From Lepidodermella squamata (Eukaryota > Gastrotricha), in the NCBI GenBank assembly GCA_047495785.1, contig JBLDXI010000028.1:186001-250000 (forward strand): a stretch of 64,000 nt of DNA, read 5' to 3'. Made by a program: the position numbers and the translations under genes. The notes beneath the pieces are model-generated. The model was given only the letters and a program-made list of their open reading frames with translations, was not told where the DNA came from and did no database searches. Positions 23,645 to 34,441 of the stretch are shown here, in pieces; the first letter of the stretch is position 1; the number at the start of each line of letters is the position of its first letter.

Positions 23645-26593
23645 ATGGCGAAGGAAGTGCTGACGTTGCAGTTGGGCCACTATGCCAACTATGTTGGCAC
23701 GCACTGGTGGAACTTGCTGTTTGAAGATTTAACGGCGAAACAGACGATGGATGCCAGATCGCTAAATAATTCGGCGTTCGAAACCGAACCCGAGGCGTAT
23801 TTTCATAACGTGGGATCGGAGAGAAGCCAGGCCGTTCCGAGGCTGATCTCAGTTGATATTAAAGGTTCGATAAATTTTTCAAATTTCAAAAATACCCACA
23901 AAACTTGGAAAAAACTTCCTGTGAAAGACCTATCCAGGGGAATTAATTGGTCTCGTTTTGAAGCTTTGATACAACTGAGGCGGATGGTTCATCATGACAT
24001 ATTAAATGGAAAATTCAATTATTATTCACGTTTTTAGAATGCATCGGAGCTTTATCTGAATCTGGCCATTTCGCCCAGCCGAGAAATGATTCGAGCCTTA
24101 CAACCCCTCTTTGGCAGGGTGACACGCAAGTGGCTAGCCGTAGCCCGCTAAAGCGACACCTCGACACCGCCGAATCGCAGCAATCGAATAATGCGCTAGC
24201 TGATTCGAGCGTGAAAACGTGGTCTGATTATTTGGTGCCGCGCCTGCATGGCAAATCGCTGGTTCTACTGCCGAGTTCTTCAAGCCAGGATGAAACTGAT
24301 CTCAGACAGGATTCAGCTTCGTGGACCCTAAGTTTTGTAAGCAATTTTCCTAATAGTTTCAAACATTTTTATGCATGTTGTGAAATTTTGAAATAACTGA
24401 AAATTCGAGCTAATTGAGAAAAAATGGCTTGAACACTTGAGAACTCGAAAAATTGAAATTTCAAAAATATTCTCAGTGTAATTTGAAGCAGCAACAGACG
24501 AGGCGAAAATTCAGAAATAAAAAAACTAGTAACTTGAAATCGGACAATGAAAACCAATAAGGAGGACAATTTGAACCTGCTAATTCGAGGTTAAGCTGAA
24601 ATTAGTCTTCAAAATCAGAAGAGGTCATTCTGCGGAAGAAAAGTTCCGGTCAGAATTTTCGAACAAAGTAAGAAAAGGAAAAGTAAATTTAAATTCTTTA
24701 ATTTAGTTTGAAGAGAACTATAGAATATATTGTAACTATTTTTCAGCGTCGAGTGATGGATGAAATCGAAGAGCGGGTGCGGTACTTTGCCGAAGCGTGC
24801 GACGGCCTCGAAGGCTTCCACCTGCTGTCGACGATGCACGACGGGTGTTCACAGCTGAGCCACGATGTCCTGCAGTGGCTGGGCGATGACTACGCCAGGC
24901 GAGCTATCCTCCTCGCCCCGGTCGAACCCGCCCGCCTGCCTATGCGGTCGAGTACGACGACGAATTCTGGCATTTTGCCAGCGCAAAGATTGATCAACTG
25001 GGCGAGATTTTTGCCGGAGCTGTGGGCGAATTCGTCGCTACTGGTGCCGCTGTCGTTGTCAGGCGACAGTTTGTGGCAGGGGCCTGGTCTGAACACCGAG
25101 GATGATACCCCTCTACCGATCATCAACATACCTGGTATACGATATAACGTGAGTTCTGTTTGCAGTTTCGAGGGCATTCATGGACTGTTACTTAAAACTA
25201 GATTTCAGTTCCCAATTTTCACCGTTTCTTCAGTCTATGTTGTATTCAAATTTTGTCAAATTTGATTTTACGTTTAGGGTGACTCCAACTACCATACTTC
25301 GGCTGTGCTAGCCGCGGCTCTCGATACAGCCACCCTGCCGTACCGTTTGTCCAGCTGCGACGGTGCTGCCTACTCGCAACGACTTGGCATGTCCGAATTC
25401 TTTGGCGTCGGCTCGAAATATCTCAAGGTATGAAATATCATTAAAATCAGACACATCGAGATGAATTGAGATTGAGTTGAGCAAATGAGGATAGCTCCAC
25501 ATCTGAGTGAGTGTGTTGGCGCTACCTAGTTTTATCTAGTGAATATGAGGTGCCGTAGCAAAAGCTGAGCGAACCTAATAGTGGTAATCAGCTAGCTTGG
25601 GCTTCGAGTTCCAAGAGATATCGAAGCTTCATGTAGCTTTATTTCATTACCGAAAATGCTGTTGCATGGGTGGTAAAGACTTGAGGCTTCAAAATTTATC
25701 GTAAATTCCGATCAAATTTCCGGTAAAATTAACTACTTATTGGGGTTAATACGCACCCGATTCTTAAATTTAGCGCCTGAACTTGAAATGCGGGGTATGC
25801 GATTCGTCAATCTTCGAATCGAAAATCTGAGTAGGTGAAACACAGAAATCAAGCAAGTTTCAAGTAATCTTCGGTGACTTGTGCGGTTTCTTCCTACGAC
25901 TTGGCGAATGATGGGTGCAATCAATAGCTTCAATAGCCTCAACCTAGAAATTTAAACATTTGATTGAGCTCATTCTTTTCTGTTCTTTAGATTAACGAGA
26001 TGCAAGTGGTGCTGTCGTACCCGCTGAGGCAACCGCCCGGCCTCACGCCTGAACCAGTGAAACCTCTTGAAGTGACTTGGACCTCGTTATCGCCGCCTCC
26101 GATTTCTCAGTCGAAACTCAACTCGGCGAGTCACGGCAACAGCAACGCTCGCCTGCTGTCGCGATGCTGCACGTTGCGAGGCCTCGAATCACTGCCAGTC
26201 GCTGATAAATCGGCTTTCGCGTCGCCTGACATGCGTCGATTCTTGTTCACGAAGGCGGAACGCGATTTCGAGGCGACTTTAACGAAATCCCTACCAGTGG
26301 TTGATTCGTTCGTGAAAACGCACTGCAACCTGGTGGCCAAGTCGTTGTCTGTTAAAAGGCCGTTTCCTCGCTCGATTTTCACTGGACCCCGCAGCGATGC
26401 AACGGCGAAACCCATGGCTAGTGCGCTGGTGTCCTCAGGCGCGCATGTCGCGACGTTCCTCGGCAACCTGCATGGGCAATGTGAGCGGATGTCACGGTCG
26501 AAGCTAGTAACGGTGTTGCCCGAGTCGACCGAGTGGTCCGAACATCTCGAGTGGCTGGTAGACACGGTGCTGCGAGCTGAAAGTCTCAAATAG
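23645..26593 (+). CDS. MSTO1: Misato homologue (tubulin/FtsZ-fold)
   Basis: MSTO1/Misato/Dml1 is a tubulin-related protein linked to mitochondrial distribution and fusion and to spindle chromatin. Five exons (23645-23864, 24038-24336, 24747-25148, 25278-25427, 25991-26593) splice to 557 residues, close to the usual length. The N-terminus (REVLTLQLGHY-like, here EVLTLQLGHYANYVGTHWWN) is diagnostic. Later blocks include VKTWSDYLV, YFAEACDGLEGFHLLSTMHD, LLVPLSLSG, HTSAVLAAALDTATLPYR and VATFLGNLHG. Exon 2 ends in phase 0 and exons 3-4 are whole codons. Exons 3-5 exist again as an intact set at 39737-41487, and decayed copies follow. This copy appears complete. Confidence 0.92.
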
Positions 26594-26873
26594 ATAAACT
26601 GTGATGCTACTATAGTTTTGCGCTATTATTTGTGATTTTTGCGCTGCACGAAAAACTACGCAAATATTTACAACGAAATACTTCGCTTTTAAATAGATTT
26701 TTAACTTGGTTTGGTTACAACTTCGCGCGAATGGCTACTGCGCCACCGGAAGCTGCGCAACCGAGAGGTCAAATTCATCAACTTCTGAAGAATTGCAAGT
26801 TTTTTCCGTACTAAAACAATACTTTTCACTGGCTGGAATTTCGATTAAATTATTTTGATGGCGTAAAAGTGAT

Positions 26874-26966
26874 GAGTCGGCTGAGTGAGTCAAACACCTG
26901 GAGTGGCTAGTTGATACGGTACAGCGAGCCAAAAGTCTTAAATAGATTAACTATGATGCTATATTA
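26874..26966 (+). pseudogene. Fragment of misato exon 5 (3' end)
   Basis: Matches the last coding stretch and first 3' UTR bases of MSTO1 exon 5 (the region reading HLEWLVDT.. and the stop TAG), lying 280 bp after the true stop. The sequence beyond 26966 also resembles the misato downstream flank seen after 26600 and after 41487. A remnant of a tandem copy. Confidence 0.7.
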
Positions 26967-27161
26967 ATTTCATTTTTTGCATGGCGTGGAAAACTTGACA
27001 ATTATGTACTTATCATGTTTTTCTTTTCACATAGAATTTTACACAGACTGGTTTTATTTCGGCTTATTCAAATGGCGCCTGGGCACTGCTGGCCTCATGA
27101 CTTGTGATAGACGATTTGAACTATCAAAAATCTTATACGGCAATTTTGAGATTCGAACGTG

Positions 27162-27240
27162 AACACAGTGGCCTAGTGGTTAGGCACCTAGCATAGGTAG
27201 TGTGGTTCTAGTGAGTCACGGGCAACGGGCACTGATGTTT
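27162..27240 (+). repeat. tRNA-like sequence, probable SINE head
   Basis: TGGCCTAGTGG at 27169-27179 fits the pol III A box of tRNA genes, and GGTTCTAGTGAGTC at 27204-27217 is a degraded B box 24 bases later. The acceptor stem does not pair, so it is not a working tRNA. A tRNA-derived SINE or tRNA pseudogene is the likely explanation. Confidence 0.4.
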
Positions 27241-27407
27241 ATTTCTTTCTCCGCTGAATTATTGCTTGTTCCATTTCCTCACTGTGTTTAACATATTTTT
27301 CGGGCAATAAACGGAATCATATTTTGAGGTACCTGTTGTGTTTTGTCTTCATGATTTGACTACCTGTCAAAAATTTTATAAATTATCGCTGATTGTTGGG
27401 AATTTAG

Positions 27408-27556
27408 AATGCATTGGAACTTTTTCTGGATCTCGTTCAGCCCAGAGAAATGAACCAAGCTTAGTTACCTTACGCAGGGTGACAATTGGTTGGCGAGCCG
27501 AAGTTCCGACCGCCGAGCTCTTCCAGCCAGGGAGATGGGCCGCAGAAAAGACGTAG
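27408..27556 (+). pseudogene. Decayed misato exon 2 copy
   Basis: Starts with an acceptor-like TTTAG and follows MSTO1 exon 2 (CATTGGAACTTTTTCTGG, AGAAATGA, GCAGGGTGACA, GCCGAAGT..CCGCCGA) with many substitutions. Part of a degraded tandem copy that continues with the exon 3 remnant near 29.8 kb. Confidence 0.7.
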
Positions 27557-28310
27557 AATTGGTAAGTAATTTTACGAATTGTGCTTTATTCGTGCTTTGT
27601 TGAAGTCCGAGTCGATTGAACGCTGTTTCAAATAGACCAAGCAAAATTGGGCATTCATCTTTTAACGAATCTGGAAAGTTCTGGCGTTTTTTTATGGGGC
27701 ACGAAATAAGAAAATGGGGGAAAATATGGCTAAATTTGCTTGTAATCTGAAATCTGGCTGACAGGCGCGTTTTGAAGCCAGGTATGAATGAACTGTGCCC
27801 TTAGTCGTGCCGAATTCTTTGCTTGCAATGAGAGTGGGATACAAAAGCCCAGGCTTATAGGGTCAAAAGAAACGAACCAGCCTTGATTCCAGTTCGGCCA
27901 ATTCTTCGAGAGTTTTTTGTCGAAATACTTTGTTGTTAACACATCCCTCTTCTCAATGAAATCCTAAAACGATCCTAAAATTCGGGATGGCCGATAGGTG
28001 AAGAGCATGATCCCATAAAATGTGTTAAATTATTTATTCAACTTTTTCAGGCAATTCATCATTTCATTTTGATCTGTTTTTTGACATTTTTTTTCGAAAA
28101 TTCCGAAATTAGTTGTATTTTTCCTGATGAACGAAAGGGACTCCATGGTGCATCTTCCAATTTTTTCAAAATGTATGAAAACTTCTATAGCGAATTGGTG
28201 GCCACAAAGAGTTGTATGATGATCGACTATGAACTTATGTTAAGCTTGACCGGCTGTCAAAAATAACTAAAATAAAAAGATTCTCTGAAAAAGTTTTTAA
28301 TCCAGCTATA

Positions 28311-29071
28311 CCGTAACGAGTGGTAACTTTGGACAAAACGTGTTTTTCAAACATTAAAAATCAGCCTTTGCTGCTAAATTTCTGAAATTTTCACCGAAGG
28401 TGGGGACGGTGATTCTTGAATTTACTGCAAATTTTGAGAATTTTGATAATTTTACCTGACCTTTGGCAAATTGAAATGTGTTCCGGTAACTTTGGACAAT
28501 TAGAGGGTAATTTTGGACGCTCATTTGCATATGCAATTTCATCGCAATTTCATTTTGAATAATAAGTTTCTCATGTTTTTTTCATTTACTCTTGGGTCAG
28601 ATTACGAAAGAAATTATGAGCATCATCTGTTTTTCAGAAGTTCAATAAAAATACATTTTTGCGCAGCCGCATACTTATACCGTCTAAAAGTGTCCAAAAT
28701 TACCCCCTTTTTCACCTGTTTTTCAGGTAAATGCCCTGCTAAAACGCGTCGACGGATTGCAATTTTTTCTTCGATTATAGGGAGAGTAAAGATAGGAGAA
28801 TAGACATGCCAACTTTTATTGAAAACTGATCGATTTTTAAAAAGATAGAAGGGGGTCCCAAAACGGCACCCAAAGTCTACCTGCTTGCAAATTTTTCTGA
28901 AATCCGATTTCAGCTCCAATCGTCTTGATTTTTATGTCAAACGAAAGCTGAAGAGACGGAGAATTGTATGCAAAAAATCCCACGATTTAAACATTGAATT
29001 CTGAAAAGCTAAACACCTGTTAAGTCGAAAGTGTCCAAAGTTACCGTGTCCACAGTCACCACACGTTACGG
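28311..29071. mobile_element. TA-flanked MITE with ~25-bp TIRs
   Basis: The left end is CCGTAACGAGTGGTAACTTT. The right end reads, in reverse complement, CCGTAACGTGTGGTGACTGT, matching at about 22 of 25 positions over the full TIR. TA lies outside both ends (28309-28310 and 29072-29073). Internally, GTAACTTTGGACA and its complement recur several times. A Tc1/mariner-type non-autonomous element of 761 bp with no coding capacity. Confidence 0.75.
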
Positions 29072-29794
29072 TAATATGAACTAACTTGATCTGAAAATTG
29101 CGAGAATAACCGAGGTTAAGGCATCAAGTGGTACGATGTACGATCCAGATGCCTCAATTTGGCAGAGTGACTTCTTTGTTAAAAAAAAATAGGCCGGCAG
29201 AAAATAATATTAAAAAATTGTTTTCCTTACTATTATGCCACTATAATTTCCACTTTTTATTACGCAAATTAACGGTTATTAATTTCATTCGATTTGCGAC
29301 CACGCTGGCATGACCTTGTCACGGGCTGTGCTGATTGTGGAGGTACTGCTAATTTTTTGATCGAATTTCGAGATGGCAATAATTTGAATTAAACTAATTT
29401 GAATAACATGTTAATTTGAATCAAACTTCACCAAGGCCTAATTCGGAATTCGGTTAAGAAAAATAGTGATTTTTCCTCTGTTGACTAAAATTCTACGATA
29501 AAATTAAAATAGAAGGAGCTACGTCGATTTTTTATCAGGGTTGCCAGCGTATATCTCAATAAAAACTCTGAAATGATTCAAATCTTGCGGGCTAGATTAT
29601 AAGCAACTAAATCTTCGAAAAATCATTCATTTTGGCCATATCTGAAGCCAAGTGGTCTTATTCGCTTTGCAATTAAAATTTGTTGCCGAAAATTAAAATT
29701 ATGAAAATTCTAAATTCTAAGAGAAAAAATGTCTGAAATAGGAAATCAACCAATCAATTAATAACCGATCGTTTAAAAAATAGGTACTTTCTGC

Positions 29795-30045
29795 GCCAGG
29801 GGATGAATGAAATCAAAGAAGCATGCGACGGCCTCGAAGGAAGTTCTCCCACCATCGCTGGGTGATGGCTGCTGCCGGTGCGGATTTCCCGGCTAAGAGA
29901 TGGATCGACCGGCCACATTTTTCGCCGGAATTATGGACGAATTCGTCGCTGCCTGTGCCGCTGTCTTAGCTAGCGGACAGGGCCTGGCCTAACCAGCGAC
30001 GACACCCGGCCATCAGCATACCAGGTATAAGTTATAACCTGAGTT
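29795..30045 (+). pseudogene. Decayed misato exon 3 copy
   Basis: Recognisable blocks of MSTO1 exon 3 in order: GATGAATGAAATC, GCATGCGACGGCCTCGAAGG, the CGCCGGAATTATGG..GAATTCGTCGCT region, CAGGGCCTGG and the splice-donor end GTATAAGTTATAAC. Internal deletions and stops are present, so it is non-functional. Confidence 0.8.
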
Positions 30046-30059
30046 TTATGTTAGATTTT

Positions 30060-30530
30060 CGGTAATTCATGACCTATTACTCGAACGACCTTGCAACCAA
30101 GATAAATACACTTATTTCCTCCATTTTGTTGTCTCTTGTCATCGCCTTTCAATATAAATGGCGTAATCGAAACGGAGTTGAATTGAAACATGCGAGGTCA
30201 TGATGAGTAACGTAATTCCACCTGGATGAGGTGAAACTTGGGCCGACTTCAAGCGCAGTAATGTTAGTGCGCACTCATGCCGGTCACGCAGGGTATTCTT
30301 TGTTTCGAATTAGGGTCACATCGATGTCTTGGTTTTAATTCGCCGCTTCTCACTTGTCAGCCGCTGGCTCCGTTGCTTCGTTCATCTTCTCGTACGTTTT
30401 CGAGTTTAAAAAATTGCGAGATTTATTTTTCAACCAATTCAAACAAAATTGTAAAATTTGAAATGATTTTCCTTGCGTATTTATTCTGGAAATTGTCGTA
30501 AATAATGTAAGAAATAGTACGTAAGAGTGA
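30060..30530 (+). repeat. Segment shared with 42545-43010
   Basis: The sequence after the decayed exon 3 here is similar to that after the decayed exon 3 at 42.3 kb (for example GCGAGGTCATG..GACGTAATTC and GATGAGGTGAAAC). This shows that the duplicated misato unit carried flanking or intronic DNA. No coding capacity. Confidence 0.6.
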
Positions 30531-31135
30531 GTCAGAGGCCCTATTCTAGAGTTTTCTAGACTTCGCTGTCCGCCCGATGTTGATAAGGGTTTATGAAGCG
30601 TTTTTATTCGCCGTTTTTCACCGTGGATTTTTATTAGAATTCGAGTCTTGTCGTATAATCATTTTGCATTCCTTGTTTTCCCTCAGAATGTGAAATAACT
30701 TACAGCCACGGCGTGATGTGTTCTGCTATATCAACAACATTTCCACAGCTTTACGCTACTTTCCAAATCCTTCAAAATTCCGCTTATTGCAGCTTTCTGA
30801 GAGGCTCTAGGACAAGTCTATGTTGATGCTCATGATAGTAGATTAAATAAACCTGTGACTTAAGCAATAACCCAAGTAAGCTGCATTAGAAGATCAAAGC
30901 ACAAAGCCCAATGACCTTGAAATTTGTTTATAGTTCTGCTCTAGCTATTGCTAGCGCCCCACCAGATTTATGTTTTCTTTTTCCACGAGTTCTATCGATG
31001 CTAATTTCAGCTAATTTATTTTCTATCAGAATTTTCTAGCATTTTTATTCAAAATTTTAAATTTTCTATCATGTCAATTTTTGCGGTACATGATTTTGAC
31101 CTCAACCGTTTTGACACAAACATCATGCAAATTAA

Positions 31136-32143
31136 CCCTCTAATGCCGGCAGCTTCTCGGCTTTATACAAACTGAGTTTACTCAATCGGTCAAAACTGAC
31201 TCAAAATGAGTATATACAGCAATCTACGTGTGTATACTCAACCGGGACCTCATTTTTTGGACTTTGAATTATGAAACTGAGTATACACTTGTACCAATTG
31301 AGTTTACTCGTGCTAAAAAAATTGTATAAATACGCACTTGAGTTAACTCAGGAAGAGCGCAACATCACATGAATTTTATTCATGAAATTCTCAAAATCTG
31401 AAAAAATTGAAGAAATTGCCGTAAGTAGCCTAAATCAAAGGTCGACATGATTCGCCGGCACGACCAGCAGCTAAACAACAGCACAGGTAGATGCGGCAAT
31501 CGGCGGGGTTGCGGCGCGCTGATGAAAATCGCTGCGAAGCCGCAACAGGTACGGGCAATTTGTTACAAAAAGGCTAATAGTTTCAGATAAAACCATAAAT
31601 TAAGTAATATTGATGTGTGATTTTGCGCTCTTCCTGGCTCCCTTTTATTTCCGAGCAGGCATTGTGAGAAAGAGCTCAGTATTGAGCAACAATCGCGAGC
31701 TGATTGTTGTTACGCAACAGTGTGTTGCGCAACACCAAACCGCGACCTAAATGCTGGGCACCCCGAATTATTATTATTTACCACAAAACATTTAAAAAAT
31801 GACAGTAAATAAAGCTATCGGCACCCGGCATGAGTAAACTCAATTGGCAACTGACTTTACACACAACTGAGTCTAACCATTCACTCAAAACCGGCCGTCC
31901 GGGCGGCCGCCATGTGTTTATACAAAAAATTGATTGAGTATACACACAAATCATCCGACCACCTGGCGCGCGCACTCACCTGTGTTACGCAATCAACGCG
32001 CCGACTTTGCGGTTTTCGGAATCGGGGAGCCCTGATGGCCAACTACAAAATTGCCAAGCGGCTAGGCCGGCAAAAATCGGGAAGTATGAAAATTCAAGGT
32101 GAATAGCGCCAGTTTGAGTATACACGTTTTCGGCATTAGAGGG
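31136..32143. mobile_element. piggyBac-like non-autonomous element (TTAA)
   Basis: Perfect 13-bp inverted termini CCCTCTAATGCCG (31136-31148) and CGGCATTAGAGGG (32131-32143), with TTAA directly outside both ends (31132-31135, 32144-32147). TTAA target choice and CCC/GGG ends are typical of the piggyBac superfamily. The 1008-bp interior has repeated GAGTATAC/GAGTTTACTC motifs and no transposase frame. A second inverted pair is nested inside at 31349-31636. Confidence 0.85.
31349..31636. mobile_element. Nested inverted-repeat element inside the TTAA element
   Basis: CAGGAAGAGCGCAA at 31349-31362 and its exact complement at 31623-31636, with similarity (ATCACA) continuing inward. No clear target duplication. 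Either a nested MITE or an internal palindrome of the host element. Confidence 0.5.
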
Positions 32144-32907
32144 TTAATTTAGCCCTATCGCGTGGCTATGCTGTTGACGCTGCTCGGCTTTCGAGCATTA
32201 TCCGTGATGTATTGGAAAATTCGGCCTTGGTGGGTTTCAGTGATCATCTGGCCGGTCAGCTTGAACTCTATGTAGATAAAAAACAGGCTAGTCGGCTTAG
32301 CCCGGAGCAGCGTAAAGATTTTTTGCGAACACTTAACGAACACCTGGTTTCGCTGAAGAATGCTACTAGTAACAAGTTGCAGTCTTGCAAGTTGTTAAAG
32401 GGCTTGCCGCAATACCCGCTGACCTACCTTAACAGAACCATGAGTTTTCGAGGAAATGATCTGTTCCCGAATTCAAACTGCACCACGGCTATTTTCATGT
32501 GCCACGGAAGGTTAGATGGAGACAGTTTCATGGTAGAATGGGAGTGCCCAACTCGAGATCTGCAACCTGATTACAAACCTATACGCCAAAGCCTCAACCG
32601 TGAACAATCGGCTATCAGAACTAATCCCATTCAAACGTATATTCGAAATTGGGTGTATAAAGTTATCAAAGAGAAATGGAATAACAGACATCTAATTCTG
32701 ATTCTTATCGCGGAGGGAGGAGCCGCAGCTGTCGACGACTACGCGGCGTGGGTCGCGATGACTAATGCCGATGTTGAGTTGGAAAATAGAGGCTGCAGTG
32801 TGACGCTGAATGCTGGCGAAGTCTATGACTGCATGGAGCTGTTCCTTTGGCTTTATGAGCGAGGCCTATTGCCTGGGCAACCTCCTGGCGATATCATCTG
32901 GAATTGA

Positions 32908-34441
32908 AAATAGCACAAACAACCTAATGATCAAGTCCACCGTGTCAAGCTCTTCCATACTGATAATCAAACTGTCATCACGTCCTGATTGGTACTAGCA
33001 AGAAATTTAGCTTTGTCTGGTCTGATAATTAATTGTGATAGTCGCTAAAAACCGGTGATATATATATTGCTATATATAGTAGTCAGTAGTCAGAGCAAGT
33101 TTTGAGCAGTCGTAATTCCCGGTTTTGTGTGCTGATGTTCATTTTTTTCGGAGATGTAAGCTGCAATCTTGTCTCTTCGTGTTGTGGCAGCCTGTGCTGA
33201 AGACAATAAAGAGGACCGCAAGCTACTTGTGTTTTGTGAAAATAATTGCTTGAGGTGGTTCAAGTTTTTCGGAGGTCTTGCGATGAAGACCCCCTGCCAA
33301 AATTAAAATCAATTGTAATTTTTGCACCATAAGGGAATTTTCATCAGTTCGGGGTGGCGATTCCAATAAGTGATTATCAGAGCAGCATTGATGAATAAAT
33401 TTGCTTGCTATTTACCGAGCAATAAATGGCTTACATTTCTGTGCCTCATTTGTAGCTTTTTTAGTTTCGACGCGTTTCAAGGTCGCCAAAATCTGTGCGC
33501 CCGCTGGAACATCTGGATCAAGCTGATAGCTCGCGGTCTGGGTCTTCATTATTGTCGCGGTGGGTTATATCAGCGATAGAAGGCAATTTTTTATTGTAAA
33601 ATTTCATTTCGAAAGGAAGAATGAACAATTAAATTAAAATCAAGGTTCCGCCCGGAAGCCAAGTCAACTCCTAAAACGAGACTGACATTTATTCATCTGA
33701 ACCGAAAGTTAAGCCTATATTTTATAGAAATTTATATACCTATTGCAGATGCGATTTGGGCTGTTTTCGGGCCTAAATAATTGGTTCTGACCTCGTTATG
33801 TGCCTCGAAGGGGTCCCCCACAGAGCAGCAGGCTTCAAAGCAGGGTAAACGCACACTACAGTCCTCCCAGTCTCACATTTTTGTCAATATTGGGGGAAGG
33901 GGGAGGGTTATTTTCGAAGCCGTCTTTATCGATATTCCATAGATTATTCCATAATGTCAACTTCATAACAGGTATGATTTCCGAACAAAACATCAACTTT
34001 ATTTTACTAGAATGAGTTCTATCTCGATAAAGTCGTCCAGCCTCGCCTTAACGGCCAATTTTCGTCCGAAATCGAACGCTTCGACTTCAAAAACACGGGT
34101 CGACCTAATTGTATTATGAATCATAGCGTACGTCACGGCTAATCAATCTGAAACTGCGCGACAATCTGCGCCTGGTTTTTCCTTCAGATAAAGCCAGCTT
34201 TATTCGATAAAATTGACTTTTCGGCTAATGTCGAAAATGGACATCTTCGAAGATAGCAAGCCGTCTTTATAATAATACGTCTTTATAATAATTATAATAA
34301 TAGCAAAACGGCGGACAAGTGAACCGTGAGTTCCAGAACGATCAAGACTTCGACCCACACCACCGTCAATCGTTCGTCAACATGACTCGCGGCAGCCAAC
34401 GACATCAATCTGGCGGATACTAGCACTACTCCACCGGCCCG
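32908..34441. other. Spacer with TATA/AATAAA pair and a dispersed repeat
   Basis: Contains a TATA-rich tract near 33057-33080 followed by AATAAA at 33205-33210, an arrangement that could be a solo LTR or an old promoter. No TG..CA ends or duplications were found. About 33675-33745 resembles 46340-46395 (GACTGACATTTATT..CCGAA..AAAGTT). Bases 34000-34440 may be the 5' part of the retrotransposon that follows. Confidence 0.35.

Larger units (their letters stand above)
31125..32907 (+). pseudogene. Orphan-family gene (copy 1) split by a transposon
   Basis: I do not recognise this protein. The ATG at 31125-31127 is followed by CAA ATT A, then the TTAA-flanked element 31136-32143. The frame resumes at 32146 and runs open to the stop at 32907. 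Removing the element with one TTAA gives a continuous 256-residue frame. In the body, HLILIL (His codon at 32689), an Asp 16 residues later, an Asn, and YDC (Cys codon at 32830) align with 50867-53363 and 54642-56271. The spacing recalls Ulp1-type cysteine proteases, but that is inference. With the insertion in place the frame meets a TAG inside the TIR, so it is probably broken unless the element is spliced out. The region downstream of the element has no upstream in-frame ATG before codon ~100. Confidence 0.6.

Noticed and set aside
31778-32106. Frames inside the TTAA element
   Set aside because: Too short and without DDE/DDD motifs to be a transposase.
33057-33300. Possible solo LTR (TATA tract, AATAAA)
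   Set aside because: No TG..CA ends, no target duplication and no second copy seen.
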